64,000 bases of DNA from Acridotheres tristis (Eukaryota; Chordata; Aves; Passeriformes; Sturnidae). The notes beneath the pieces are model-generated. The model was given only the letters and a program-made list of their open reading frames with translations. It made no database searches and was not told where the DNA came from. Within the stretch, counting starts at the first letter, position 1. Each line of letters opens with the position of its first letter. Both the position numbers and the translations under genes were made by a program. The stretch is taken from positions 13,955,501 to 14,019,500 of the forward strand of contig CM072892.1 of NCBI GenBank assembly GCA_037013685.1, read 5' to 3'. Below, piece by piece: positions 13,516-27,309 of the stretch.

Positions 13516-16500
13516 GCAGTGCTGCTCAGTTAGCATTTATTTAAGAAACTGAGAAGGAATATATGCAAACATTTGGGTCTGTTAACTCAAGACAACAAAC
13601 AGTGAATAAAGAGTAAATATAATGGGTGAGTTGGTTGCCTAGGTAATTGTTCAGGACTGTTGCTAGCACTTTCTAGGGGTGAAAAAATCCTACCACGTAA
13701 TTTTACTTACTGGTTTCTGACCTTTTCCAAGTATGCTCTTTGCTCTTTTTGGCCTACCAAGTCTGCAGGTTTGGAAGAAGGAAGCAGTCCTCGGCTTTTT
13801 GACAGGGACTTAGAATTTTGATTGTTGGTGTTTGAGCTGGAGGCCCCAGTCCCCATGTGAACAGGTGACCTGCACTATTGGCCATGCAAGTGACAGAAGC
13901 TACGTTCAGACAAATGCAGCTCTTCAAATCTCTCTGTGTGTATATACACACTGATCAGTCTCCTAGAAGAAGATATTTTTGCAGCTAAGTCTGTGTATTA
14001 CTTCCCTTACAAACTCAGTATTTTCCAAGACTCACTAATTAAAATTAGCAACTGAAGATATTTGAGTAGATTTCTCTAAAGAGGATGCTGATTAATTTCC
14101 TTTTCCTTGTCCTGAACTGATCTGATTCTTCTAAATAAATTGTATCAGGGCAGTTTTATAGCATTTGTAAGGGTTTCATGTTGTCACTGAGCCTTGGCTC
14201 CTTGGGATGTCTTCTAGTTTAAACAACCATTAATTTCGGTTAGTTATATTTTTCTAGAATGAGAACAGCTTTTTTGTCTCTTATGTGTTTCTGGGCCTTC
14301 AATATGTTGCATTTATTTAAAAATTTATTTAAATTAATATGTAAATACACTTTTTATTTTCCTTTCTACAATTAAGAATTATGGTACTTTTTTATTGTAA
14401 GGGAGATTGAATTCATCAGGATCCAGAATGTGTGTGAGCTACTGAAGGACTGTACAATCAATTCAGTTCTAAAAGAACTCTAAGGAGATAAAGTTTGACT
14501 ACAGATGCACAGAGTATCAACAGAGAAGCAAAGACAATTCTGATGGAAATACTTGCAGCTTACTTACCATGAGAAAACCCCTTTTCCTCAAAAACTGGAT
14601 CTTCTATACATTGTATTGTAGAGGCACATAGCCAGAATGAAACTTCTTCAGTTCTGTGCAAGTTCTGTGCATTCATCTTTGGAAGTAGATAAGTGGATCT
14701 CATACTATCCATTAGGAAGCATATAGAGAAAATCACAAAGAGAAATGAATGCTGTGGTGCTCTTTTAGCAGTAAAAGTCAGATGAGTAGCCAAAAGCTGA
14801 ATCTGTGCTGGATGAGATGAAGGAAATTACACTGGAATGAGCAGAGAAGGCTTTTCTGTACCTTTTATAGGTCTGCACAACCTGTAGCAGGAAATGCTGC
14901 TGGGATGAGAATGAATTTTATCAGTACATCCAGAAGTATTGGAAGGAATATCACTATACAACACTTGTGCCAGCTTCTTCTGTAGCATTAATCACAGGTT
15001 GGCTGCACCTCCAAGGAAAGGGGTGATTACCTTCTCCAGGAGCTGGCAGTCCAGTGTTACATACACTTATCCTCACAGCAATGCCAGGCTTGTCTCCGTC
15101 ACTGAGTGGTAACTCTATAGCTCATCATCAAATGTACAAACAGCATCAGAATTGCCTCCCTTTCTTGCTTCCTGATCAGCTTTACCTCACCAAGCTTCTC
15201 CTAAGGGTGCCACTGCATGCTAATGTATAAGATTAGCTCTGACATACAGTGCCACAGGGTGTTACAGTTTAGGTTATTCTTTTTCTGCTGTTTTGTGTCA
15301 AGTGTTTTTCCTTTTCTCCTTTGTAGACATTGTGTGGGATTAATTGCAACCACTAAGCACCAGGGAAAAGATTTAACATCCCTTAAGAACAAACAACAAG
15401 AAAACCCCCTAACTGATGTCCTAGATTGTGCATCTACCCTCACAGTTATTGAAATCCTGTAAACAATGTTACAGATGCACTTCAAATTAAGTTCCCCCAT
15501 TCAGGAAGGAAATTTGCTGATTCTCCTTGTTAAAATCAGACTCTTTTTCACTCTTATTGGATGTGCTAAGATTGCTGAGTTCCTCTGTGTCTTGAGAGAA
15601 CTTTGCAAAGGAAGCATGCTGCTGTCTGTATCCAACCCTGCAAACACAGAAGTTAAGATACATTGCATGAACTAAGCAAACATCCTATTTCTAAAATATC
15701 TCTTGGACTTAACATGCTCAAATTAAGTGTTGTAGTCAAACACTACACTGTGTTGAACTTTCAGCTAGAGATTAAGGAGACTTTAATTTTTTGTGTGCCT
15801 CCTCAATTGCACTGGGCTTTGTTAAAATTGCCAGTGCACACTGCTCCTTTCCAGATTTCCTCAGGCAAAATTTTACCAGTTGGTAAATTTCTCAGCTCTG
15901 TTTGTGCTACTCCATTAAGTTCCACTAAGAGAGACTTAATGCAAACACAGGAACCAAGGTTTCTTGGTGTATGAGTATGAGGTGCAGCAAATAACCATTT
16001 AAGTTAGCTGATGAAAATTGTATCTATGGCAATGGCTGTGGCAATAGCCAGATATGACTATCCAGATATGAGGGTAGCTGTGTGAGCTGCCCTTTACTAG
16101 CAGAAGGGAGAGTAGTGAAGCAGTGTGGCACACAAGGGACTGTCAGAATTTGGCAGTTTGGTAGGGCAAGAATAAGAGAGGCATGTCCCCTGGTTCTTTG
16201 TAGCCTGCCTTCCCTGTGGATGGTGATGGGTGGATGAAAATGTCTTGCTCTCATATGCTTAAATGGCAGTATGGAGCATTTCTGCACAAACTCAAATAAC
16301 CTGTGTTTTCTGTGAAAAACTGCCAAAATCAAGACTGCTGTGATTGCAGTTGGGATACTGTGGTGATTGGACTGTTTATATTTTATTTATTATTTTTACT
16401 TTGAAAAGCTAATGGATTTTCAGTCAAAAGCAGCCCTATACCTCAGGGAACAATATTTTCTGTTTATGCTTGGGTCTTGTATTGTTTATATGAAAACTGT

Positions 16501-18894
16501 TCTGACTTTCCAGATTTGGTGAGCTGCAGCCTGGTTGGATAATGCAGATGCCCAAGGCAGTCTTTATAGACATTTAGGTCCATACAGGCTGAACCTAAGG
16601 GAAATTAAGATTTAGGTACAAATATTCTAGCACATGTTTATCTGCACTTTGAAGGCAGTTGATGTTTTTGCAGTATACACCATAAAATAGCTTATTTTAT
16701 TTGCAACTTATTTTTGTAACTTTCCACAGGTAATTTTATTCTGATGATCTTTGTTTTGGTCTCATCAGCGTGTAGGTACTGTTGTCTCCTTATGGCATCA
16801 TTTTGCTGACAGGGGACACGGCAGTGCTGATTGATGCAATCTACTGAAACTTGTGTCACACACTGATCCTTCAGGTGCTGAAAGGACACACCTCCTCTTG
16901 CTGTCTCTTTCTTATGAGCTGCATTTAAATGGTACAGTCTTAAGATGAAATTCTAAGATAGACTACAGCTCCAGACAAACTGGCTATACTCAGGAGCTGT
17001 TAGCACTGGATTTATCCACATGTCTACCAAGTGTTAATACAAATCACTTATTATAGGGGAAGGGATGGGTCTGACTTTTATAACACTTTCAAAACAGTTT
17101 GCTTACTAGAGGATTTTGAAATTGGTCCAAAGGTATTTTTCTGCAAGTATGTAACTGATTAGTGATAAGATCAAACGTGGAAAATTAAAGTTTCAACTGG
17201 GGACTTTGTTGTGCCAGAAGAGTGACAGGGGATTTTGCTCTTGGCAGCAGAGTGGTCATGAGCTGCTCAAAGGCTTGAACCACAGGCTAACCCAGGCACT
17301 GTATTCAGGGAACAAAGGAAGGAGTGGTTTAAACCTTTTCTGTGTTAGTATGCAATAAAAAATTAAACAGATGTGGCCATCATAATTCAGCAATATCAAA
17401 ATTCTCTTTCTAAAGATACAGAAGGCAAGGATTTGATAATCATAGTAATGAAATCCTTAAGAGGAGTAGCTCTAATTAGCCCTGGAGCTTCCATATGAAA
17501 ACTGTAATCTTTGTAAGCTTCTTAGAGACTAATTCCTGCTACAAATTATGATATGTGTTAATCATTTTCAGCTTTTCCTCAATGTCCAGTAACAGCCCCT
17601 GCAATAGCATGCTTGATTTCATTCTAAGCATTTATTTTGTTCTGGAGTAGAGTGGGGAAAGGGACATAAGACCATTGGGTTGGAAGAAAACTGTGAGACT
17701 GGAGAAGGGAGAGGTTATTTTTCTTTCTGGATAAAGTGACTCTTTGGTTTCATATTCATAAACTCCTAGATACTTGTGTCCAAGTAGTCTGATGGGGATG
17801 ACTCGTGTGTGACATTGAGGATGATGAACACTGTATTGTTTTCTTGGTTTGGGCATCTTCAGGCTACAGAGTATATTCTTGTTTGAATAACAGGAAGAGA
17901 AATGGCACTGGACTATAAACTCATTAAATCCCCCTCCTCTACCAGAGCACAGGCCTACAGCTAATGAGTCATCCCTGCCATGATCTTGGTGTGAGCAGCA
18001 CATTCTTCAGCGTTTACCAGTTTCACCAGTGTTAATTTTGCCCTGTCTGTTTTTTGCATGTCATGCTTAATCCCTGCCCTGTTGTTCCTTTTTGTCATGT
18101 TTACAAACATGTCTTTGCATTTATATTTATTTCATCCAAACCTTAACAGTGCTGTTGCAACCTTCTGCAGGGCTAAGTTGACATAAGACTGAACCAACAC
18201 ATTTGACTGAAACAAGAGATGGTAGTCCTCTGTCCTGAAGGTGTATGCCCTAACTCTAGCAGAAAAGTGATTTACTAAATATTCTTTGTAAAAAATTGTA
18301 GAAAAAAATGTGTTTCCACTCCTTACTATAATACCATGGGGCTTGCTTGTTTATTTATTTATGAGAATTAATTGGATACAGAAACCAAATAATTGCTTGT
18401 GTGTATTTTTCCACACCAAGTGCTTGGTCGTCATAATAGACAGGATAGCAAAGAAGACTACTGGAAGAAACAGTGAAGTACTGAAATTAAAGGGATTGTA
18501 GGAGCAAGAGAAAATCAGCAAATGCACCTTCATACCATTTTGTTGCCCTTACCCAGTCTAACCATAGTCCGGATTTCATAGAAGTGAAGATAAAATTTGC
18601 CCAAAGTAATGTATTGTCTATTTCCTTTTTCACTGCTACCCTGCATGAGTAGACAAGGAAAATTAAAGATTGGATTTGTTCTTATCCACCTTGATTTCAA
18701 CTGAGGCCACAAGAATAGATTTATTGCTTATTGATTCAACTTTACTTTTCAATGTTGGTAGCTAAATGCTTGTTAAGCATATTAAACATAGCAGAAGAAC
18801 CAAAGGGAAAGACAGGATCAGATAACTTGCATGCTGCTTATCTTCTATGGAGAAAATTCAATTGTTTCCGAGCACACTAATAAGAAAGTGGTTA
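13516..18894. other. Non-coding stretch, no gene seen
   Basis: Unique AT-rich sequence. The longest open frame (minus, 17,632-18,003, 123 codons) has no recognisable domain and no splice or codon-bias support. A short imperfect repeat of CCAGATATGA lies at about 16,047-16,070. Confidence 0.6.
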
Positions 18895-20096
18895 GGAATA
18901 CTGAACGCAGGCATGCCAAGGGCAAACGATGCCTGATGATCTGGATTGCCTTCTCTGAAGAAATGGCAGCTGGCTGGGTGAAAAAGGAAGTGTACTGGAT
19001 GTTATATTGATTTTATCAGGTTATTTGATCCTAATTCTATGAACTATATTCTTATAAATGAACTGGGTGGATATAGATTTGTTGAGGGACCAACAGAGTA
19101 CCAGAAAAACTGGATGGGCCGCTGGGCTCAGAAGGTAATGGGCAGTACTTCAACACTGGTGTTCTGCCACTGTTTAATGTGTTCATCAACAACCTGAATG
19201 ATAGAAAAGAGCTTCTGTCAAGCTTAAGGATTGACACTAACCTGGGGGAGGAGGTGGAGGGCCAGGACTCTGATAAAGGGCACAGAGACCTCAAAAAGCT
19301 AGAGGAGCTGGCTGATGGGAAACCTGTCCAATTCAACAAAGACATGAGCAACTGGGGTAAACAGCCCCATGCTCAGTACAGGCTGTAGGTGAGCTAAGCA
19401 GGTAACAACCCTGCAGGAGAAGATCTGGAAAGTCCTAGTGAGCAGCAGGTCCAACGTGAATCAGCAGTGTGTCCTTTAATGAAGCCTTGCAGCACGCTGC
19501 TCAGTTAGTAAGAGCATAAGCAGCAAGTTGATGCAATTATTCTCCTCTGCCCTGCAATTTTGAGGCTGCCTCTAGAGTCATGTCTCCCTTTCCACCCACT
19601 CCTACCCACAAGAGAGATTTACCAGCTGGAAGCTAGAAGGAGTCCAAGGAAGGACCACTGACATGACAAAGGAGTAGAAATATGTGACATTCTTAGAGGA
19701 AGCTGACGGAAGTGGTTTATTTAATCCAGAAGAAAAGGACTTTGAAGGGGGCTACTTGGCACATTAAACAGTGTGGTGGGTGGTTGTTAGAAAACAGAAA
19801 TCCAGACTCTTCTCAGATGTCAATGCTGAAGGACAAGAAGTAAGGGATGAGAAATGCATCACAGAAAGTTCCTATTTCCTATTGGGAAAAGAAATTCTCT
19901 TTACATATTGTTGAACAGTGGACCATGTCACAAAGAGAGATTGTGAAATTCCTGTCCTTGAAGATATTCAAAACTCCTCTAGAAAGAGCTCTGAGCAATC
20001 TGATATAACTTTGAAGTTATCCTGCCTTGAGCAGAGGGTTGGGCTAGCTGACCTTCAGACTATTTTTAATAAAATTAATCATTCTGTGAAATTCTG
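18895..20096 (+). mobile_element. CR1 LINE, RT domain through 3' terminus
   Basis: An old plus-strand CR1. Matches in order are: AKGKRCL...IAFSEEM (RT fingers/palm, near 18,920); TGVLPLFNVFINNL (VLGPVLFNIFINDL region, near 19,165); a stretch where the catalytic FADDT reads RIDT; LKKLEELADGKPVQFNK; and PHAQYRL. The 3' UTR follows. The terminus contains GGGTTGGGCTAGCTGACCTTC, close to the standard CR1 tail, and ends ATTCTGTGAAATTCTG, the family's octamer-type 3' repeat. Stops and frameshifts occur throughout, and part of the distal ORF2/3' UTR appears diverged or deleted. The 5' boundary is uncertain because similarity fades upstream. Confidence 0.9.
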
Positions 20097-20815
20097 GCAG
20101 TTCCAGAGATGAGGATCCTATAAAAATGTGAAAATTATTTAGGACTGCTTCCTTTGCAGACCTAGTGTCTATGTGCGTGTCTTCCAAGCACTGGAAGTTC
20201 TTACACCTTTGTCTACTGTAGAAACCTCCACTGAAGTTTAGTTCTCCACGTAGGCAGCTATATTCGGTGATGCAGCTATTTCTGCACCTCTTCTTTGAGA
20301 AGTTATAAAGACAGAGCTATGAACCAGATTTCCCACTATGTAACAACTCTTTTCTAAGCCTTCTCTGATGAGCTATTCCATTATTTTCAGACAGACTCTT
20401 CCATTAGTAAAAGCAGTCATTTTCTTTCAGAGGCTAACTTTAGAGGAATAGGTCACTCTGCAATTTTTGAGAATGTTGACACAAGTCAGAACAGGGAGAA
20501 GTTTCTAAAGGTCAGCAGAAAAATTAACCACAGCTTCTTTTTCTGTCCTGTCCTAACATTTCCCCTTTTTCCCAGTTTATCTCTAGGAGAAGCTTGATTT
20601 AGAATCAAGCAGCAGTTTTAGAGAGGTGTTGCAAGAATTCTGACTCACTGTTGAATGCTGCATCTCTGCAGGAAATTCAGTGTATTCAACAATAAATTCA
20701 ATACTCAGTAGCATTTATTTATTATAAACTGAAATGATACATGCTTTTGGCCAAATTAAATTTCTAAGTGGAAATGCACTTGAAGAAGAAATACAAACCC
20801 AACTTTGGAAGACGT
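20097..20815. other. Unique spacer between two CR1 tails, no gene seen
   Basis: About 720 bp between the 3' ends of a plus-strand and a minus-strand CR1. Nothing recognisable as coding, RNA or repeat. Confidence 0.6.
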
Positions 20816-21110
20816 GGAATCAGAGTCATAGAAGGATTTGGAAAGGACTTTAAAGACCATCTGGTTCTAACCTCTTTGCTATCAGCAGGGACACCTGTGA
20901 CTAGACCAGGTTTCTCAAAGCCCCACCCATCCTGGCCTTGAACACCTCCAGGGATGGAACATCTAAAACTTCTCTGGTGACTTTCCAGCTTTACAATAAA
21001 GAATTTCTTCCTCATATCTCATCTAAACCTCCACTTTTTAGATTTAAAGCCACTCCCCCTTGTTCTATCTCTACATGTACTTGTGTTAAGAATAAACCTC
21101 TCATTTTTCC
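20816..21110 (-). mobile_element. CR1 LINE 3' end
   Basis: The plus strand shows the reverse complement of a CR1 3' end: CAGAGTCATAGAAGGATTTG, then GACTTTAAAGACCATCTGG, CTTGAACACCTCCAGGGATG, AATTTCTTCCTCATATC and CCCCCTTGTTCTATC. The 3' terminus is at the low-coordinate end, and the copy is 5'-truncated near 21,110. Non-coding relic, fairly well preserved. It lies only about 720 bp beyond the 3' end of the plus-strand CR1 at 18.9-20.1 kb, with its tail facing that element's tail. Confidence 0.93.
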
Positions 21111-23809
21111 ATGATTTAATCTGTATGAGTAGCAAACTTGGGCATTTTTAAAAATCAAACTCACTATTTTTTCAGTTTTTAAAAGCTGATTATCAACTGT
21201 CCAGCATTTTCACCAGTTTCTTTCTGATCACTTCTCTCTTATTTAACAAAATATGAACTGTTTATCTTCTTGCAATCAGTTGTAATGACAAAAACATGTG
21301 CAACCATAAACATGCAAGACAAATTACAACTGAGCTGTAGAAAAGGTAGTCTGAAGGATAAAGATGAGAAGATGAGTTCATCCTTTTACGTGTTCCCTTT
21401 ACAAGTGTCATTGGAACAAAAGCTGCTTGAGTTGTTTTACTGCTGCTTGTTTTTAGATTTTTACAGAGCACAGAGTGTGAGGCACCTTTTTACCGTGGTA
21501 TGGGATGTAGCCTTAGAAGGAGTAAATATGCTGGCTGCAGTCTGCCTGGTCAGTCCTGCTGGGTGCTGGTATGTACAGACACCTTCCCTGCTTTGCCTTC
21601 TGCCTGTGCAAAGGCAGGAAAAGGAACAATCCCTTTCTTTCCTCTGAGACTGAGGGGACTTCAGCTCTGAAAGGATGGGTTGGCAAGCAGATACAGGAAT
21701 ACTACACCTATTTGTTATTACAGAAGTGAGTGGAATGATACATGGTACCTCAGGGGAGGACGGGATTTTCCTTAAAAAGACATAAAAACCACGCTTCTGC
21801 CCTTTAGATTTCACTGCCTTCATACAAATGCAGCATTATCACTCTAATTCTATGATATTTGAGAGCTTTAATTACCAGCTCAACAGATCTCTAGAAGATC
21901 CAGAGAAATGTCTCAGATATTCTCAGTCCAAGTGTGGAGACTCTAAAAACATTTTATCTATGGGAAAATGTTTCCCTTGTGCTTTTTGCTTTTTACAACA
22001 TGAGTGCCTCATGCCAAATATTAGAATATCTAGTGTGCCTCTGCTTGTATGTCTATCTGTGCATGTCTAAAGAGACTTTAGCTGATTCTTCACAAGAGTG
22101 AAGGTATAAATTGCTGGCATATCATATTTTCCTTTGATTTTTTCATCACTAAATATTGCAGTTTCTCTGTATTATTTTGGTATCACTAGAGTTGCAGTTC
22201 TTCTCCAACCTCCTCGCTAAAGTTTTATTTCTCTTCAGCCCTGCATCATGCCATCTCCAATTCAGCCTTTGCTTGGAGTATTTAGTTTCCTTAATGATTT
22301 CCATTAACTTTTTTAGATTCCCATCTCTTTATTGTACCCATGTTTTAGCATTTGGAAAATTCTGTTAAATAAAAGTTTCTTAATGATTTCTACTGTAGCC
22401 TGCTCTGACCCAGTCAAACAGTTTTTACCAAAAACAGTGAGGATTCTGGGTCTGTTGATGACTGTGGCACACTCTTGTGCATGAACTGTGTGTAGATGTG
22501 CAATTTAACAAAGGGGGGGGGAAATCAAAATCTTTTATACTGTATCTGGAAAGTATTGGCTGAGTTGCATCTTCTTAATGAGTCTAAATCAGGATAATTC
22601 CAGTGATCCAATCTTAGCCCCAAACTTAGTCAATATTTTATGTCTAAAGGACTTTATAGGTGTAATTGAGCCCTTACATGGCTTTGGCACATAGAAATAA
22701 GGATGACAAAACATATATATTTGGGTGAATAAAATAAATTAATTATTTAAATGGAGTATAATAAAATTAGACTAAAATATATTAATCAGTATTATTTACT
22801 ACACAGTATAGATAGCTATAGCTACTAATATGGTGTTATTGAAGCAATACCCAAGCCATGATATCAAAGTCAACAAAGTAATTATGTAGAGATTTATGTA
22901 ACACACCCACACCAATAACCATGAGCAAATCACTTTTGCCCAACCTCAAGGAGTAACCTGGAGAGGGGTCTCCACTCAAGGGAGGAATCTCCACACACAC
23001 TCCAAGGGGTGATTGATGTGTTAGAAGACCCTGTGTTTAAAAAGGAGTTTCATAATATGAAGTGATTGTCAGTCCTATGTCTCTAGGCCAGCTGTGTCAG
23101 CTCAGCAGCTTTAGATAAATTATCAGCATTACAACTTGTTGGTTGCTTTATCAGGAACTTTCTCTGCCACATGTTCACTGGTGCCAGTTTCTGCCAGGAA
23201 ATGTTCTTCCTCAGATTGTTGAACTTTCAGATTGGTGAGTCAGGCTGGTCTCAGCAAGTTTCAACACTGATGCAGCATGATCTCCCTTCATCCAGCAGTG
23301 GTAACCTCTGCAAATATTGTATAGTTCCAGCTCTTTTACCTCCAATTAGGCAAAGCATCAGGTTACAAAGGCCCCATGTATGAGTGCACATATGTAAGAA
23401 AGGAAAAAGAGACAAGGCAGAACAGGGAAAGACTCCTCAGTACACTGGGAGAAAGACACCTCATTAAAACTGAATTGCAGACCACCCTCTCACTTCAGCT
23501 AGATAAAGAAAAGGAGTCTACAGCTCCTCAGCCAATTGTTCCCTCTAACCAGTAGTTTTATGAGATAAAATAGAAGGCAGAGACTATAGGTGCTTACATG
23601 AGAAACAGAAAATCACATGGAAAATCACATGGTTTGAAAATAATATGACTATACTGAGGTTTATTAATGAAACCATATCTATCAAGACATGTACAAAAGA
23701 ATCATTCACTGTTCAGATAGTGGTAAAACTTGAAGCAGAGTAGTGACAAGTTTGGATAGTCTAATCAAAAGCTAAAAAAATCAGAGATCTGAAAAAAAGT
23801 GCCTGTACA
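21111..23809. other. Non-coding stretch, no gene seen
   Basis: Contains two mutually overlapping open frames on opposite strands (21,270-21,647 and 21,461-21,823) without domain resemblance. A very AT-rich part lies at 22,700-22,820, and a C-rich run of short CTCCACAC/CCTCAAG motifs at 22,905-23,005. A G9 run occurs at about 22,514. Confidence 0.55.
23609..23632 (+). repeat. Perfect 2 x 12-bp tandem repeat
   Basis: AAAATCACATGG occurs twice without a gap. Simple slippage-type duplication. Confidence 0.95.
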
Positions 23810-24135
23810 GAAAAACTGAAGGAATTTGAGTTCTTCAGTTTCAGGAGGAGAAGTCTGACGTCTCAGGTGAATCAATGGTGGTGCAAAAAGGCACAGGAGA
23901 TTCTCCCAATTTTAGGCAGTCAATAAATACTGGATGTAAATTGCAGCAAGAGACATCCTGACTGAACGTCAGAAAAATCCTTCTGGTAGTAAAGACAGTG
24001 AAACATTGACGTGTTTTTCATATGCAGCTTTCATCCTTTTAGGAACAGCTATATCTGATAGGCTGTGGGGAAAGAGGATTTTCTAGGTGGTCTCTGGAGG
24101 TCCCCTCCAGTCCCCTGACACAGAAATTCAGAGAC
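23810..24135 (+). mobile_element. CR1 LINE 3' end, strongly diverged
   Basis: The stretch follows the order of a CR1 3' region: a TTCAGTTTCAGGAGGAGAAG segment, GGCACAGGAGATTC, CTGAACGTCAGAAAAATCCTTC, then the terminal GGTCTCTGGAGGTCCCCTCC and a CAGAAATTCAGAG remnant of the octamer tail. Divergence is high, and small gaps are needed to align it with my recollection of the family. Boundaries are approximate. Confidence 0.65.
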
Positions 24136-26595
24136 ATTTGATTAATTTCCTGTTTTATAGCAACAAAGAGAATGTAGGCTACTTGACCCAAAAGCAGAAC
24201 CATCTTTTAAACATTTTCAGCTGATCCTAGAGTGCTATGCCTCTATTAGCTTATAAAGCTGAAATTAAAGGCAGTGGTAAGAAAACATGTTTTGTTTTTT
24301 AAAATTATTAAAACTATTTTTAAAAAATTAAAAACTCCACTATTTGTATTAAAATATAGTGACTAAATGACATTGTAAGTGAATTCTTCAGCACTGTCTT
24401 TCAAGTAGAAAGTAAGTTTATTCTGAGATACTGCATTTCCCACTTTAGCTCCTGTCTGTTCTAGCAGGGCTGAAGCTCTGACTGAGAGATGTGGTCTGAC
24501 AATTGCTAGGGCTGCAATACACTCTTTTTCAAGCATCTTTCAGTATTGTTAAAATATGAGCATCTCCTCTAACTAGACAAATATTGTCATCTTGCACAAT
24601 GACTTCTTTGTAAGGCAAAAATAAAATATACCCTGTTGTACCAGCTATTGAGGGAAACACAAACATTTAGATGACAGCGTGCATGGGGGCATCTGGAAGC
24701 CCTTCTGTAAGTCATGGAAAGGATCTGGATATGAGTGGTAGATGTTAACCAGATTGTCAGCATTTTAGTAGGGGTAAGGAAAGCCTATAGAAGTAATGTT
24801 CTAAAGTGTTACCATTCTTTCTGACAATAATTTTTGAGATATATTTATGTCACTTATTTAAGAGATAAGAGATTCTTTCTAATAAAATTGGAGCTCTTCC
24901 TTTTTTTCCCATCAGTCATTCATATTCACTGAGGATGCAGTAATCCCTGTGGGGAAATAAATTACCAAATTGTGTAAAAGTCAGTTTTAGGAGGTGACAC
25001 TGCTTCTGGGAGAGTACTGCTAAAGAAAAGGAGTTTTATCATTGGGCATAGTAGGATTTTATCAAGTTACATCCACTGCTGTGATATCTGTGATATTTTG
25101 TGGGTTTTTTTCCCCCCAATGGTTATTATCATGCACCTATTTTGTAATACAGGATTTGTCACGGATAGCTTCTGTAGCCTTTGCTGTTGAAGCAGGTGGA
25201 ACTAAACAGCAGGGGAGATTGCTGTGAAAATAAAATGCAGAGTAGCTTGTTTCCTAGGTGAAGTTGTAGTTGAACACCATAATGATCCTCTCTCTGCAGT
25301 TACTTGAGCTCTAGGATAGCCAGGTCACTTTAGCAACCAGGACAAACTATAGTAATCCTCTGTGAGATTGTCTCTTCCTGCCAGGCATGAAAGAGCTGTG
25401 TCATTGATGATGTCTAGGCCAGACTGAGCTGAGGATGCCCAGCAGGGATAGCTCATCTTCCAGCAGGTTTTCAAGTGCATGGATGTCCCACAAATGTGGG
25501 GTAAATGGCCTTACTCCTCCCATCTTTCCTATGACCACAGCACTGCTCTCAGAAGTGACAATACCCCACCAAAGAAGGCCTTTTTGTAGCTAAAGCACTG
25601 CACTGATAATTTGGACCCTCTCTGAATCTACTGTAGGTCCTGCAAGACAGTCATTAATTCTCTTTCTCTGTATTTCCTCTTGTATATTTCTCCCTTTGTA
25701 ACACTCTGGATGATGGTGGAGTTTGTAGAAAGACTGTGACACTGACAAAAGTTGTGAAGTAGTTTAGAGATGTCTTCTAAACATGTAAAGGACTTGTGAC
25801 AGAAAAGCTGCAGGCTTGGCCTTGCACCGTTTGGCAATGGCAAAGAAAAATCTACTGAATATTCACTATCTGCCAATTGCCTGCCTAATTACCATTGAGG
25901 GCATGATTAATAATGGACAAAAAGCAAGTTCACAAGCATGCATTGGCTGTAGGCAACAGCCAACTGGTCTGAAACACTCATATTTCAGATAGACATCTGC
26001 TATGACTGAGATGTTAAAAAAGGTGGCTGCATTTCAAATGAAGATGTTTGATTAGTAATAATTTCAGTTCTGGCATAGTTAACTTACCATCCTACTTTTG
26101 GATGCTAATTAGTAGGAGACAAATAATGCCTGGAAAAATAACAGCTGTTTAAGGACAAATAAAATGCAGGTCAGTGTATGAGTGCTTCAGAAGTATGCTT
26201 GCATCCTTCATCTACCACCCTCGGAATCTGAAGAAAGAACTGCTAGAATATACTTTTAATTGCACACACAGGGCTGAACAGATTTGTGTTCCCATTCAGC
26301 ACATGGTGCTCATGCTGTTTGCTCTGCCTGTGCCATTCTCAAGAGACTGAAAAGTGTGCCTTTCTCATTGTTGCACAGATGCTTTTTGGATCTTGGGGGA
26401 GGAAGTTATTTTAGGACATGGTAGCTCACCAGGTGAGACTGAATGAATTTACACACTAGTCATCTTGGCTTCCTCCTTCCCCTAGATGGTTTTGACTAAT
26501 TTATTTGTTCTTCTAAATCTTCACAATAGTTTTTAGGCTCTCCATCACACAAGGCTGTGATGAATTTGAAAGTTATAAGTAGTCAGTTCTTGTTA

Positions 26596-26650
26596 CAAAT
26601 AAGAGCAGTTTGAATCTGGGGCAAATAAGAACAGTTACTTGAATCTGGGG
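26596..26650 (+). repeat. Two-copy tandem duplication of about 26-29 bp
   Basis: Unit 1 (26596-26621) begins CAAATAAGAGCAGTT and ends TGAATCTGGGG. Unit 2 (26622-26650) begins CAAATAAGAACAGTT, carries three extra bases, and again ends TGAATCTGGGG. The two units differ by one substitution and the 3-nt insertion, so the duplication is fairly recent. Confidence 0.93.
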
Positions 26651-26716
26651 CACCAAACCACTCAACACAAATTGCAGAGTATGCGTGGGATACTTGAAAC
26701 CTACAACGTCTCTCCT

Positions 26717-26736
26717 AAAAAAAAAAGAAAAAAAAA
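26717..26736 (+). repeat. Poly(A) tract interrupted by one G
   Basis: A10-G-A9. Nothing recognisable as a retroposed transcript precedes it. Confidence 0.85.
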
Positions 26737-27309
26737 GTTCTCTTGATGTCAGTATTAAACTGGTTCATATTTCTGAGGCAGAATGATTTATAATGACTAC
26801 AACAGTGCTGAGGGTAGAGACATAGCACTATAACAATCTCCATCTAAACTGAAGGCAGAACCTGGTAGAACAGATCTCTTCCTCTAATAAAAAAAGTGTT
26901 GAAACAACCCCCCCTTAATATAAGATATTAAGGTAAAACAAGATCAACTTCATTTATTTTTCTTCTAGCTGTATAGGCAAATCTATCCTTCTCACTTCAT
27001 GGACGTGCTCAGGAAAAGGTATTAGGTAAAATAAGGACAGACAAATAACAGTGACAGAGTGAATGGCATTTGGAGATGAATTTAATTATCCAGTGTATAA
27101 TAACTTCCTTTAAGTGCTATCTGTTTTGTTGGCTTATTAAGGAATATGTGAGTTTCAGAGTGCCCTGTCCTCTATTATCATAATTTTAGCCATGTGTTAA
27201 GGAAGGTAATGACATTTTGGATCTTTCAGGTTATTGTTTTATGCCTGAGGGCCCACAGATTTCAGGAACAAAACCCATTTCAAAGCAAAATCCCTTATCA
27301 AGGAAGGAA

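Larger units (their letters stand above)
24136..27309. other. Non-coding stretch, no gene seen
   Basis: Unique sequence apart from the small tandem duplication and poly(A) tract near 26.6-26.7 kb. No open frame above 82 codons. Confidence 0.6.

Noticed and set aside
21270..21823. Overlapping opposite-strand frames of 125 and 120 codons
   Set aside because: Neither shows a domain. Mutual overlap is typical of a chance stop-free interval.
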